64,000 nt of DNA, from contig CBFICB010000001.1 in NCBI GenBank assembly GCA_965661005.1, forward strand, positions 430,820-494,819, written 5' to 3'. Below are positions 50,439 through 59,084 of the stretch, in pieces. Each line of letters starts with the position of its first letter. Positions within the stretch are counted from its first letter, which is position 1. Source of the DNA: UBA5109 sp965661005. GTDB taxonomy: Bacteria > Pseudomonadota > Gammaproteobacteria > Pseudomonadales > Pseudohongiellaceae. The notes beneath the pieces were generated by a model. That model was not told the origin of the DNA and searched no databases. It saw only the letters and a program-made list of their open reading frames with translations. The position numbers and the translations under genes were made by a program.

Positions 50439-51003
50439 GTTGTTTCTCCACTTGATCTTTAAGTGTGTTTAAGGCGTTATAAAGTCGGGTTTTGATCGTA
50501 TTTGTCGGTGCATTTAATTGCATACCGATCTCTTCAAAAGTAAATTGCTGAAAAAATTTGAGTTCGATAACCAAACGTTTTTCCAGGGGAAGGCTTTGCA
50601 TTAAAGCTTTAACCTGCTGTTGATTATCAAATTTAGCAAAGCTTTCAGCAGGTTCAGAAAAAGGGCTTTGATCTCGAGAGTTAAAATCTTCTTCCTGAAA
50701 GTTTTCACCGTAATGTTGTGGGTTGCGTTCTTTATGGCGCAGAAAATCAATGGTCTTGTTTGAAGTAACTCGCATTAACCAAGCTTTAAACTGGTTTTGG
50801 CCATGGTAAGAGGGCAGGTTTCGGTAAACAGCTAAAAAGACTTCCTGCATCATATCCATGGCTTCGGTTGAGTTTCTCGTCATTCGCAGGCAATAGTTGT
50901 AGACCAGATTTTCGTAACGCTTAACCAGTTTCACCCAGCTGCGCTGTGAGCCTTGTAAAGCCTGACTAATTAACTGCTCGTCTGTTTTTGTTAATGAGAG
51001 CAT
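50428..51003 (-). CDS. ECF sigma factor, RpoE-like
   Basis: A 191-residue ECF sigma factor. Region 2: DEQLISQALQGSQRSWVKLVKRYENLVYNYCLRMTRNSTEAMDMMQEVFLAVYRNLPSYHGQNQFKAWLMRVTSNKTIDFLRHKER. Region 4: LPLEKRLVIELKFFQQFTFEEIGMQLNAPTNTIKTRLYNALNTLK. On the minus strand CGTC (51056-51053), about 50 bases before the start codon, could be an ECF-type -10 element for autoregulation, but I see no convincing -35. It heads the sigma/anti-sigma/coiled-coil operon. Confidence 0.92.
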   Translation of the reverse strand: MLSLTKTDEQLISQALQGSQRSWVKLVKRYENLVYNYCLRMTRNSTEAMDMMQEVFLAVYRNLPSYHGQNQFKAWLMRVTSNKTIDFLRHKERNPQHYGENFQEEDFNSRDQSPFSEPAESFAKFDNQQQVKALMQSLPLEKRLVIELKFFQQFTFEEIGMQLNAPTNTIKTRLYNALNTLKDQVEKQHVL

Positions 51004-51422
51004 TCAGCAACACCCTTAGTTTTCTGTTGTATTTTTTGTTGTTAAGCATATAGACGCCAATACTTTGAATAAAATTTGATTTTTAGTAAAAAAAATTTAA
51101 ATTATTAATATATCGTATGGTTAATGCTCATTCTCAGATGACGCTGGCGCTGGCGAATGGAACAGAGGAACAGAGGAACAGAGGAACAGAAAGTCTGAGC
51201 CATAGAAGCCCGTGGTATAAGACAGAAGAAATTGACGGCTGATGTTCTTTAGGAGGGCGATGAAAGAACCATTATGCTCAGCCCTACCATAGATGGTGAT
51301 CTTAGGGCTGAAATCAGGTGCATTGAATTATTTGCTGCACTGCTATGCCATTACCAGCTCTGTGCCAATAATTTTTGTTTGAAATAAGTAGAGCCATCGA
51401 GAGCAATGGTTCTTATTATTTT
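51004..51422. other. Gene-poor region with tandem repeats and hairpins
   Basis: This 419-base stretch holds no convincing gene. It contains four perfect tandem copies of GGAACAGA (51159-51190), a CTGGCGCTGGCG repeat just before them, a hairpin around AGCCCTA and TAGGGCT (about 51279-51308) with an inner ACCAT/ATGGT stem, and a terminator-like AGAGCCAT/ATGGTTCT stem followed by a T-rich stretch near 51390-51423. Short open frames of 41 codons or fewer occur but lack supporting features. Confidence 0.6.
51159..51190. repeat. Tandem repeat of GGAACAGA, four copies
   Basis: Four perfect contiguous 8-bp units. Simple tandem repeats of this kind change copy number by slippage. It lies between the ECF operon and the ADP-ribosylglycohydrolase gene and is outside any supported gene. 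Confidence 0.85.
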
Positions 51423-52373
51423 TTAGCCAAACAACCGAGCAATGTCCTGCTGTCGTTTTAGGCGAAACAACCAGTTGTAGGGAATGCCTTCTTCAGTGCC
51501 AATACCATAAAAGGCTCCGGCTATTGCACCAAGCATCATGGCACGACCACAAGAATCCCCGCCGGCAAGAATATTCATTTCGACAGCCTCTTTAAAACTG
51601 ACACTATGTGAAAGGATATAGGCACATAGTGGCATGGTATCTTTGAGATCACAGCTTTGACCCAATACCCCGGCAGCGGAATCAAGCTCAACTTTTTTCA
51701 TGCTGATAGCTTCAGACATTTTTTCTTTTATTTCATCAGGCGCATGTTCAGCTGCTGCAGCAAAACTCTCTGCAATAGATTGGCCCTTAAGTACAGCGCA
51801 TAAAACTTTTGAAAAATATAAACCACAGCCTACCGCCAGATCATTATTATTGGTCACGCGCACTGAATTTTCTATGACAGTATCATTTAGTTCGCCAGCA
51901 GAGTGGTAAGCACAAAGTGCTGATACTGGGGTCAAGGCTGGCACCTGACGATCATCGGCGCCTGATGGCTGAGCATCGGGGTCTTTGACAGCATTAAAAT
52001 CAATCAGTTTTAAGTTATCGAGAGTCGCACGAGTCGGTTTGTCGATGTAACCATTAAAGCTACCGCCCGGGCCAAAGCATGCGATAAAGTCCTGTTGGAA
52101 CTTTAAAGTGTCAAATTTTTCGTGTTCACACAGATGTCTCAAATTTACTAAATAACTTTCGCCATAATGAGATTGCTCACCCGCCAGTTTTCCGGCATGG
52201 GCAAAATACCCAACCTGGCCTTCATAATGAACGGGGTTCGGGGTAAAAAAAGCAGGGCCATCTGTTCCAACAACTTTATGCATGCGTTCCAAATCATAAA
52301 GCCAGTGTAAGCCCATGGCAGCTGCATCTGCTACTAATACACCAAGGGCGCTATCCTTTTGTCTTGAATTCAT
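51423..52373 (-). CDS. ADP-ribosylglycohydrolase family protein
   Basis: A 316-residue protein of the ADP-ribosylglycohydrolase fold. The N-terminal signature SALGVLVADAAAMGLHWLYD is typical, and SYGES/PSGADDRQVPALTPVSALCA and ILAGGDSCGRAMMLGAIAGAFYG follow. In canonical hydrolases the last motif is GGDTDT with metal-binding Asp residues; here it reads GGDSCGRA, a variant found in a distinct subgroup. It may remove ADP-ribose from a macromolecule or act on a different substrate. Single gene, not obviously in an operon. Confidence 0.82.
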   Translation of the reverse strand: MNSRQKDSALGVLVADAAAMGLHWLYDLERMHKVVGTDGPAFFTPNPVHYEGQVGYFAHAGKLAGEQSHYGESYLVNLRHLCEHEKFDTLKFQQDFIACFGPGGSFNGYIDKPTRATLDNLKLIDFNAVKDPDAQPSGADDRQVPALTPVSALCAYHSAGELNDTVIENSVRVTNNNDLAVGCGLYFSKVLCAVLKGQSIAESFAAAAEHAPDEIKEKMSEAISMKKVELDSAAGVLGQSCDLKDTMPLCAYILSHSVSFKEAVEMNILAGGDSCGRAMMLGAIAGAFYGIGTEEGIPYNWLFRLKRQQDIARLFG

Positions 52374-52557
52374 GGTTCTGATTACTCTTTATAGGCAAAA
52401 ATATTAAAGAAGCATTATACACAGGCGGTTTAATAAAGTTGGATCAATACAAGGAGATATCTTTGCATTCGGCGGCAAGAACTACCTTTCTTTAGCCGTT
52501 ACAAACTAAATTATTAAGTGTAAACTTTCTTTTTATTTTTAAATTCAGGTTCTTAAA

Positions 52558-53991
52558 ATGAGAAACCAATTATTGGTGGGAGTGGTTTTAATTGCGATTT
52601 TCATCGGAGTGCTATATCAAAATTCTGGTGAACAAGCGGCGACAACGGCCATTATTGAAGTGGAGCAAGATGCTCAATCTTCTAGTGCGGGGTCGGAATT
52701 AGAAGCAGAAATAAGCGCATTCTTAACAGAGCTATACCCAGACAATGAACCGGGAATTTCAGTAATACTAGCTCGAGGTGATGAAATTCTTTATAGGGAT
52801 GGGCATGGTATGGCCAATCTGGAGTACAATATTTCTATTTCGCCCGACATGGTTTTTAGACTCGGTTCACTGACCAAACAAATGACCACTGCCGGCATCA
52901 TGATGCTGGCCGAAGAGGGCTTGTTACAGGTAGATGATCCTATCACCCAATATTTCCCTGACTATCCTACCCATGGTTACACCATTACTCTGCGTCATTT
53001 AATGACCCATACCTCTGGCATTATTGACTTTCTGGCAATAGAAGAGTTTCCGAACATTGAGAAAGAAGATATAACAGCAATGGATGTTATCGATTTTTTC
53101 AAAAATGCACCGATGAACTTCGCACCTGGGGATGCCTATAGTTATAGCAATTCTGGCTATGTCATGTTGGGCGCGATAATCGAACAATTATCGGGTCAAT
53201 CCTATGAGGATTTTATTCAGGAAAGGATTTTTACTCCTCTGGGCATGGATAATACTTATCACGGCGATTTCAAAAGACTTATTCCCAATAGAGTCACAGG
53301 CTATGCGATGGGGCCAGAGGGTTACGAAAACTCCTCTTATTTGAGCATGAGTATTCCCGGAGCGGCAGGAGCGATTATTTCAACTGTTGATGATTTACAT
53401 GCATGGAATACTGCCTTATTCGCGGGTGATGTCGTCTCCATGGCGTCACTAGAGGAAATGACTACGCCTTTTACCTTGAACAATGGTGAGTTATCCAACT
53501 ATGGTTTTGGACTGGCTATTCAAAGCTTGAGAGCTCAACCCATGATCTCACATACAGGAGGGATCAATGGTTTTATCACTTATGCTGCTTACCTACCAGA
53601 AAGTGATGTATATGTTGCCGTCTTAGGCAATACTGGTTTTCAATCTCGCGTTTATGAAGGCAACTCCATGCTAGCCATGGCGATTGGTGATCCTTACCCT
53701 TCATTAGAGACACAGTCAGTCGACCCAGATGTTTTAAATAGTTACACGGGTGCCTATCAAACAGTAAGGGGCATTCATTTTGATGTGTCAGTCGTTGATG
53801 GAGGACTAAGTGTGAGTATTAACGGAGGTCCAGCGCTTGACCTTGTGGCTGTTTCTGACAATGTTTTTTATTTAGACAAGAGTTTTACGCATTTGAGCTT
53901 TGTAGAAAGTGCTGATACTGACAATGTCGATCTTGTTTTATATACCAATGCTGAAGAGTCGGATGGACAAGTCGCTAGATTAATAGAGTAG
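52558..53991 (+). CDS. Class C beta-lactamase-like serine hydrolase
   Basis: A 477-residue exported serine hydrolase with an N-terminal anchor helix (about 5-20). The penicillin-binding-protein-like domain shows SLTK (104-107, nucleophile Ser and base Lys), YSN (196-198) and HTGG (332-335), the standard three motifs. A C-terminal domain from about 380 (VDPDVLNSYTGAYQTVRGIHFDVSVVDGGLSVSINGGPALDLV) is the beta-barrel lipocalin-like extension often seen in esterase or D-aminopeptidase relatives. True beta-lactam hydrolysis is not implied. The cupin gene follows after about 50 bases. Confidence 0.9.
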   Translation: MRNQLLVGVVLIAIFIGVLYQNSGEQAATTAIIEVEQDAQSSSAGSELEAEISAFLTELYPDNEPGISVILARGDEILYRDGHGMANLEYNISISPDMVFRLGSLTKQMTTAGIMMLAEEGLLQVDDPITQYFPDYPTHGYTITLRHLMTHTSGIIDFLAIEEFPNIEKEDITAMDVIDFFKNAPMNFAPGDAYSYSNSGYVMLGAIIEQLSGQSYEDFIQERIFTPLGMDNTYHGDFKRLIPNRVTGYAMGPEGYENSSYLSMSIPGAAGAIISTVDDLHAWNTALFAGDVVSMASLEEMTTPFTLNNGELSNYGFGLAIQSLRAQPMISHTGGINGFITYAAYLPESDVYVAVLGNTGFQSRVYEGNSMLAMAIGDPYPSLETQSVDPDVLNSYTGAYQTVRGIHFDVSVVDGGLSVSINGGPALDLVAVSDNVFYLDKSFTHLSFVESADTDNVDLVLYTNAEESDGQVARLIE

Positions 53992-54041
53992 TTTTTGGAT
54001 TCTCAAAAGTCTTCGCTGTCTTTAGATAAGAGGAAAAAATA

Positions 54042-54560
54042 ATGACTAAAAAAACATTTTTCATTCTACTAACCGGGCTGCTGACACTCTTTAGTTTAAG
54101 CAGTCTTGCTGCTGACAGTAATCAGGAGTTTCTTGATCTTGTTAATGGCGTTGAATTAATTGATAGTGCAAACTTTGAAATTGAACAAGGTTTTGTCATC
54201 ATTCAACCTACCGATTTAGAGTGGGATGAGAACAGTAACGAGCTTCAGCAAAAAGTCATTTATGGTGATCCCTCTAAGGAAGGTCTTTATATATTACGGG
54301 CTCGCTTTCCTGCCGGGGTTACCAGTTTGCCTCACTTTCATTCTCAAGACCGTTTTGTTTCTGTGATCGAAGGTGATTGGTATGCAGGGACAGATGCCAG
54401 TCATGATATTAACCGCACCACCAAAATTCCTGAAGGTGGTTTTATGATTCATCCTGCAGGTGCAGTACATTTTGATGGAGCCAATCATGAAGCCCCTGTC
54501 ATTGTCGAAATCCGGGGCATGGGGCCGGTAGTGACCGAAGCAGTTACAATTAGTCCTTAA
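54042..54560 (+). CDS. Exported cupin-domain protein
   Basis: A 172-residue protein with a signal peptide ending SLAAD and a single cupin domain (about 85-160): SLPHFHSQDRFVSVIEGDWYAG carries the His-x-His metal ligands, and GGFMIHPAGAVHFDG carries the second His. Such proteins bind a metal ion and may be small isomerases or dioxygenases. AGAGGA precedes the ATG. It is co-oriented with the serine hydrolase and converges on the flavoprotein gene two bases away. Confidence 0.85.
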   Translation: MTKKTFFILLTGLLTLFSLSSLAADSNQEFLDLVNGVELIDSANFEIEQGFVIIQPTDLEWDENSNELQQKVIYGDPSKEGLYILRARFPAGVTSLPHFHSQDRFVSVIEGDWYAGTDASHDINRTTKIPEGGFMIHPAGAVHFDGANHEAPVIVEIRGMGPVVTEAVTISP

Positions 54561-54562
54561 GT

Positions 54563-56371
54563 TTAAGGTTCTGGATTCACCGCAGCAGGGATGCCATAAA
54601 CCGGTGTATTAATTCCTTCCATTCTGGCTTTGATTTGCAGTGCAGTGTATCTGGAATAAAAGCGCGCCATAAACAAATTTCCTGCCTGAATCCACAAGCC
54701 GGGCTGATTGGTTGGCTTCCATAAATTTCTTGGTTCGCCTTCCCAAGGGCCGGGGTCATAGGTCGTGTTTGAACCCAGTCCGCCAATGATGCCGACTTTC
54801 TCAGCAACATCATGACCAATTAGTTCTTCGAGCCAGCCTTTCATATTGCCATAGCCGGTCGCATAGACAATTAAATCCGTTTCAAGCTCAGAGCCATCAT
54901 CGAAAATAACAGAGTTTGCAGTGATCTCTTTTATCCCCGACGTGTTCTTTAATTTAATTTCACCACTGGCAACCAGTTCGCTGGCACCAACATCAATATA
55001 GTAGCCTGAGCCACGACGCAAGGCTTTGAGATATGCCCCAGTGCCGTCTTCACCAAAGTCTAATTCAAAACCGGCTTGTCTCAGGCGCTCATAAAAATCG
55101 GCATCCATCTCCTGGATTTTGTCATAGGTTTCTTTTTCTGCTGCAGCAAGTAACTTGACAGAAAGTGTTGCTAGAATCATGTCAGCTTTTTCTGTGGTAA
55201 TGCCACTTTCCAAAGCCTGTTCGGAGTAGAGCGGGCCAAGCGCAATATTCATTAATGGTTCTGAACGAACGATCAAAGTACTGGACCGTTGCATCATGGT
55301 GACATCAACATCGTTTTCCCAAAGGGCAGCGGCAATATCATGTGCTGAATTATTGGAACCCACCACCAGGGCTTTTTTCCCTTTATAGGCATCTGGCCCC
55401 GGGTGTTCAGCAGAATGATGTTGATCACCTTCAAATTTTTCTGCCCCTTTAAATATAGGCATTTTTTTCTTACCGGATAAACCTGTTGCAATAATGAGCT
55501 GAGTCGGTTTTAAAACAACTTCTTCACCATTACGATCAACGTTTACTGTCCACTGTTCAGTGGCCTCATCATATTGTGCTTTTTTGCAGACAGTGTTGGT
55601 CCAGTAATTGAGTTCCATTATTTCACAGTAGTATTCCAGCCAATCACCGAGCTTATCTTTAGGTGTAAAAACCGGCCAGTTCTCAGGAAATGGCAAATAG
55701 GGTAGATGGTCGTACCAGACCGGATCGTGCAGGCAAAGTGATTTATAACGCTGGCGCCAGTTGTCCCCAGCTTTGTTATTTTTTTCAATAATGATGGTCG
55801 GTACGCCTAGCATTTTGAGTCTTGCGCCCAGGGCCAGGCCGCTTTGGCCGCCACCAATTATGAGCGCATAAGGTTGAGTTTTATAACCAAGCTCCTGCCT
55901 TTCTTGAGCGAGGCCATCCTTCCAGTTAATGCGGTTTTTATCGGCGCCATGTGACGTCCCAAAGGGTCGGTTTGGGCCGAGAGCCTCTTCATGACCTTTT
56001 AGTTCGGATATTGATGTGAACAAAGAAAAAATTTTGTCACCAGCGAGTCTGATATGTCCGTACCCTTTGGCATTGTCTGTTTCAAAGGTTAACCAGGCTG
56101 TCGCCAGACCGTTTTCTTCTGATGGGGCCTCATTTGGCGCAAGCGAAAAGCTATGGGCATTAATATGAGGCAATTGAGCTTGCAGCATGTCCCTAAATTG
56201 ATTCGGCCCTTCCAGGGTTTTTATATTCCAGGTGAATGCCAATAAATCACGCCAGTATCCTTCTTTTAAAAATGTCTTGGTAATAGTCTCAGCGTCATTA
56301 TTTGCGAAGGACACATTGAGCGTTTGAAGAACAGTATTGATCTGCTGGGTGATGGCATCAGTCATCTGCAT
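54563..56371 (-). CDS. NTF2-like domain fused to flavin-containing monooxygenase
   Basis: A 602-residue fusion. Residues about 1-150 have an NTF2/SnoaL-like fold (ITKTFLKEGYWRDLLAFTWNIKTLEGPNQFRDML). Residues about 165-600 are an FAD and NADPH binding monooxygenase: FAD site IGGGQSGLALGARLKMLGV, then HDPVWYDHLPYLPFPENWPVFTPKDKLGDWLEYYCE, NADPH site VVGSNNSAHDIAAAL, and VYATGYGNMKGWL near the end. Such fusions are annotated as flavoproteins of uncertain substrate. Start ATG at 56371 has GGA five bases upstream. Confidence 0.88.
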   Translation of the reverse strand: MQMTDAITQQINTVLQTLNVSFANNDAETITKTFLKEGYWRDLLAFTWNIKTLEGPNQFRDMLQAQLPHINAHSFSLAPNEAPSEENGLATAWLTFETDNAKGYGHIRLAGDKIFSLFTSISELKGHEEALGPNRPFGTSHGADKNRINWKDGLAQERQELGYKTQPYALIIGGGQSGLALGARLKMLGVPTIIIEKNNKAGDNWRQRYKSLCLHDPVWYDHLPYLPFPENWPVFTPKDKLGDWLEYYCEIMELNYWTNTVCKKAQYDEATEQWTVNVDRNGEEVVLKPTQLIIATGLSGKKKMPIFKGAEKFEGDQHHSAEHPGPDAYKGKKALVVGSNNSAHDIAAALWENDVDVTMMQRSSTLIVRSEPLMNIALGPLYSEQALESGITTEKADMILATLSVKLLAAAEKETYDKIQEMDADFYERLRQAGFELDFGEDGTGAYLKALRRGSGYYIDVGASELVASGEIKLKNTSGIKEITANSVIFDDGSELETDLIVYATGYGNMKGWLEELIGHDVAEKVGIIGGLGSNTTYDPGPWEGEPRNLWKPTNQPGLWIQAGNLFMARFYSRYTALQIKARMEGINTPVYGIPAAVNPEP

Positions 56372-56472
56372 AGATTCCTGTTTTTTGTGGTGAACTCATT
56401 TTACTTTTCCAATAGTTTACATGCTGGCAGGCAATAATCTTTCTAATCAGAGCTTTTAAATCCATCTTGTTG

Positions 56473-58536
56473 TTACTGAGCAACATTAGTGCAAATGTTC
56501 AGTATGACTGGTTCAATATTGCCTGCCGGTGTGAAGCCAAATATCTGGCCATAAAAATCCAGTTCAGAATTTAAGGCCTTGATATTATTTGCTGGTTGCC
56601 TAAAGCCGTGACCCTCACCCTCAAAGGTAATGTAGGCGGTAGGAATACAATTGGCTTTTAATGCTTCGAATATTAATTCGGATTGATTCGGTGGTACCAC
56701 TTTATCTTCAAGGCCTTGCAACAAAAGTAAGGGCGCCTTGATATTATCGACACTGTTAATGGGTGAGCGTTGCAGGTAAACATCTCTGCGTTCAGGATAA
56801 ACACCAATGAGCTGATCTAAATAACGAGACTCAAACTTATGCGTGTCCTGATTCAATACCTCCAGATCGCTGATGCCGTAATAACTGGCGCCGGCTTTAA
56901 AGACGTCCTGGAAAGCCATGGCAGCAAGTGTTGTATAACCACCCGCACTTCCGCCTCGTATGGCAACCTTGTCTGCATCAATCAAGCCTTGATCAGCTAG
57001 CCAGTTGACGCCATTAGCTGCATCTTCAATGTCGACAATACCCCAATATGGATATAGTTTTTTTCTGAATTCTCGACCATACCCAGTACTGCCCCGATGA
57101 TTGACATCAAATAGAGCGAAGCCCCGACTGGTCCAGAATTGTATTCTGGGGTCAAGTGTTGAACTTGTTGCGCCAACAGGACCACCATGAACTTTTACAA
57201 TAAGTGGCGGGAGTGAGCCCTCAGGGCCCTGGAAATTTGCGTTAACAGGAGGGTAGTAAAATCCGTAAGCTTCTTCGCCTTGACCTGTTGGAAAAGTAAA
57301 GGGCTGAGGAATAGATAAGTAGTCCTCAGGAATTTGTGGCCCGCTGGGTTTATATACTTCGCTATAAGTGTCACCACTTAAAAGATAGATTGAATTCAGT
57401 GAGCTGGGAGTAGAGGCAATAAAGTAAACACCATCTTCAGAAGTTGCGATTGATCCCGCACTTGAAAAGGCCTCACCAATATTCGTCATTGCACCTGAGC
57501 TTAAATCAACTCTGGCTAAATAACGTAAACCACCTTGGGAGTAGGTAATAGCTACACTTGTCTCATTTTCAAAACCGTAGCTGCCAATTTCGATATCCTG
57601 ATTCAGCACTGGCTCTATCTGCTCATCTTCAGTGAAACGATAAAGTGTCGCCCAGTTAGAAAAGTCAGCAATGAAGTAAAGAGTGTTGTCAGCCGCATAT
57701 TGGGGATTAGCAATAGACACATTGCCTTCTTGTGGCACTTCTATCTGACTTTCAATCGAGCCATCATCAGAAAATTTAATTATTCGTAACTGAGTATCAT
57801 CCCAGGGCATATTGGGATGCGACCAGGTTACAAAAGCCAGTGATTTTCCATCAGGTGAAATGGCAGGACTGCTCACAAAGTCAGTGCCTTTAAATAATAT
57901 TTCTCCATCAGTTTCAGTGCCCGCATTAGATAAATTTATTGCGACCAAGGTGTTAACTGCTTCACCAAGACCACGATGATCTTCTCGCACACAAACCAGT
58001 TGATTATGACTATGATCCATTACGCATTCCATAAATCGAAGGCCATCTAAAGTCAGTGCTTGGGGCTCAGATCCTTCTGACAATTTATAAATTTTTTGAT
58101 CATTAAATTGTGAATAATAAATATCGTTACCATCAACCAAATATGGCCTGCCTCCATATTCATGAACGCGTGTTCGTACACTTATTTCAGAGGGAGTAAG
58201 CTGAAGTGCTTGATTATTTTCATCAAGCTTTACAAGAATGTTTCGGCCATTGGCCGAAGCTCTTCTTTCAATAAAATACAGCTCGTTGTTTTCAACGGTC
58301 AAAGTTGAAATGTTATCAGATGCTTCAAAAATACTTGCTGCGGTGATTGGAGACTCCCATGAACCATAACTGGCTGTTATAAAATCTTCTACATTTTCAG
58401 GCATAGTTTCTTCGTCCATATTGGCGTTTTGTAATAAAAACCAGCTGCCTAATACCGCAACGATCACTGCTAAAACAAATATTTTGGAATTGCCAGTAAG
58501 GCGTGAGGGGTATTGACGGGGTTTTGAAAGTTTCAT
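56473..58536 (-). CDS. Prolyl oligopeptidase family serine peptidase (S9)
   Basis: A 687-residue exported peptidase with an N-terminal anchor (about 19-39). An N-terminal beta-propeller (about 75-400) with WD-like strands gates the active site. The C-terminal alpha/beta hydrolase has PPLIVKVHGGPVGATSSTLDPRIQFWTSRGFALFDVNHRGSTGYGREFR, the nucleophile site RGGSAGGYTT (around residue 535), and a late LLLQGLEDKVVPPNQSELIFEAL with Asp, then EGEGHGFR with His. Activity on short peptides is expected. It lies about 100 bases after the FMO gene start and probably forms its own unit. Confidence 0.92.
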   Translation of the reverse strand: MKLSKPRQYPSRLTGNSKIFVLAVIVAVLGSWFLLQNANMDEETMPENVEDFITASYGSWESPITAASIFEASDNISTLTVENNELYFIERRASANGRNILVKLDENNQALQLTPSEISVRTRVHEYGGRPYLVDGNDIYYSQFNDQKIYKLSEGSEPQALTLDGLRFMECVMDHSHNQLVCVREDHRGLGEAVNTLVAINLSNAGTETDGEILFKGTDFVSSPAISPDGKSLAFVTWSHPNMPWDDTQLRIIKFSDDGSIESQIEVPQEGNVSIANPQYAADNTLYFIADFSNWATLYRFTEDEQIEPVLNQDIEIGSYGFENETSVAITYSQGGLRYLARVDLSSGAMTNIGEAFSSAGSIATSEDGVYFIASTPSSLNSIYLLSGDTYSEVYKPSGPQIPEDYLSIPQPFTFPTGQGEEAYGFYYPPVNANFQGPEGSLPPLIVKVHGGPVGATSSTLDPRIQFWTSRGFALFDVNHRGSTGYGREFRKKLYPYWGIVDIEDAANGVNWLADQGLIDADKVAIRGGSAGGYTTLAAMAFQDVFKAGASYYGISDLEVLNQDTHKFESRYLDQLIGVYPERRDVYLQRSPINSVDNIKAPLLLLQGLEDKVVPPNQSELIFEALKANCIPTAYITFEGEGHGFRQPANNIKALNSELDFYGQIFGFTPAGNIEPVILNICTNVAQ

Positions 58537-58596
58537 TGTTTAACCTTTTTAATTTAGAGAACTAGACCTTGATCATTAATGTAAGCTTATCTGTTT

Positions 58597-59082
58597 TTAA
58601 TTTGCTGGATGAGATTCCAGATGTGAACCATTTTCCAGCCAGTCTTCTTCTGTCCATCTGGCCGTGATACGAATTGAGTCGCAGGTTGAATTATTATTCG
58701 GCCGAACAACTGAATCATCTTCTTTCTGAGCAAAGCAAATGGCGCCAGAAGGATCTCCGGTTCGAATAGGGTTCATAACGACTATAATTGTTTCTCCGCG
58801 CTGAAATGTATTGCCCGTTACGCCGTTACGCATGGCATTGATTGGTGAGCCAGCTTCAAAGCCCCATTCCACCAGTTCGCCTTCTGCATTTAATGCTTCG
58901 ATATACAGCCAGGAGTGAGGGCTATTGAAATTCCAGCGTACTACCGTGCCTTCCACCAGCATAAACTGACTACTATCAAACATGGCGAAGGAATGGTGAG
59001 CCTTAACAAAAGGGCTCATCAATAAAACAGCAAAAATACAAATTTTTAAAAAAGTAGTACTATTTTTCAAGCTAGTTACCAT
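58597..59082 (-). CDS. DUF6152 family exported protein
   Basis: A 161-residue protein with a signal peptide (hydrophobic about 13-27, ending KAHHSF). The HHSFAMFDSSQFMLVEGTVVRWNFNSPHSWLYIEAL block fits DUF6152, whose invariant His-His and NPHS/NSPHS motifs suggest metal binding. The fold is probably a small OB-like barrel. It lies two bases downstream of the frameshifted partner gene; DUF6152 genes are repeatedly paired with that partner family. Confidence 0.82.
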   Translation of the reverse strand: MVTSLKNSTTFLKICIFAVLLMSPFVKAHHSFAMFDSSQFMLVEGTVVRWNFNSPHSWLYIEALNAEGELVEWGFEAGSPINAMRNGVTGNTFQRGETIIVVMNPIRTGDPSGAICFAQKEDDSVVRPNNNSTCDSIRITARWTEEDWLENGSHLESHPAN

Positions 59083-59084
59083 TA

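Noticed and set aside
51121..51246. 41-codon plus-strand frame running through the GGAACAGA repeats
   Set aside because: The coding sense comes from the tandem repeat itself; there is no ribosome binding site and the sequence has no protein-like pattern.
52558..53991. Antibiotic-resistance beta-lactamase
   Set aside because: The SxxK, YxN and HTGG motifs define a broad esterase/peptidase/beta-lactamase family; the C-terminal extension and context do not support a resistance role.
54551..54566. Short palindrome CCTTAA-GT-TTAAGG at the convergent stop codons
   Set aside because: It is created by the two neighbouring stop codons and is too short for a terminator.
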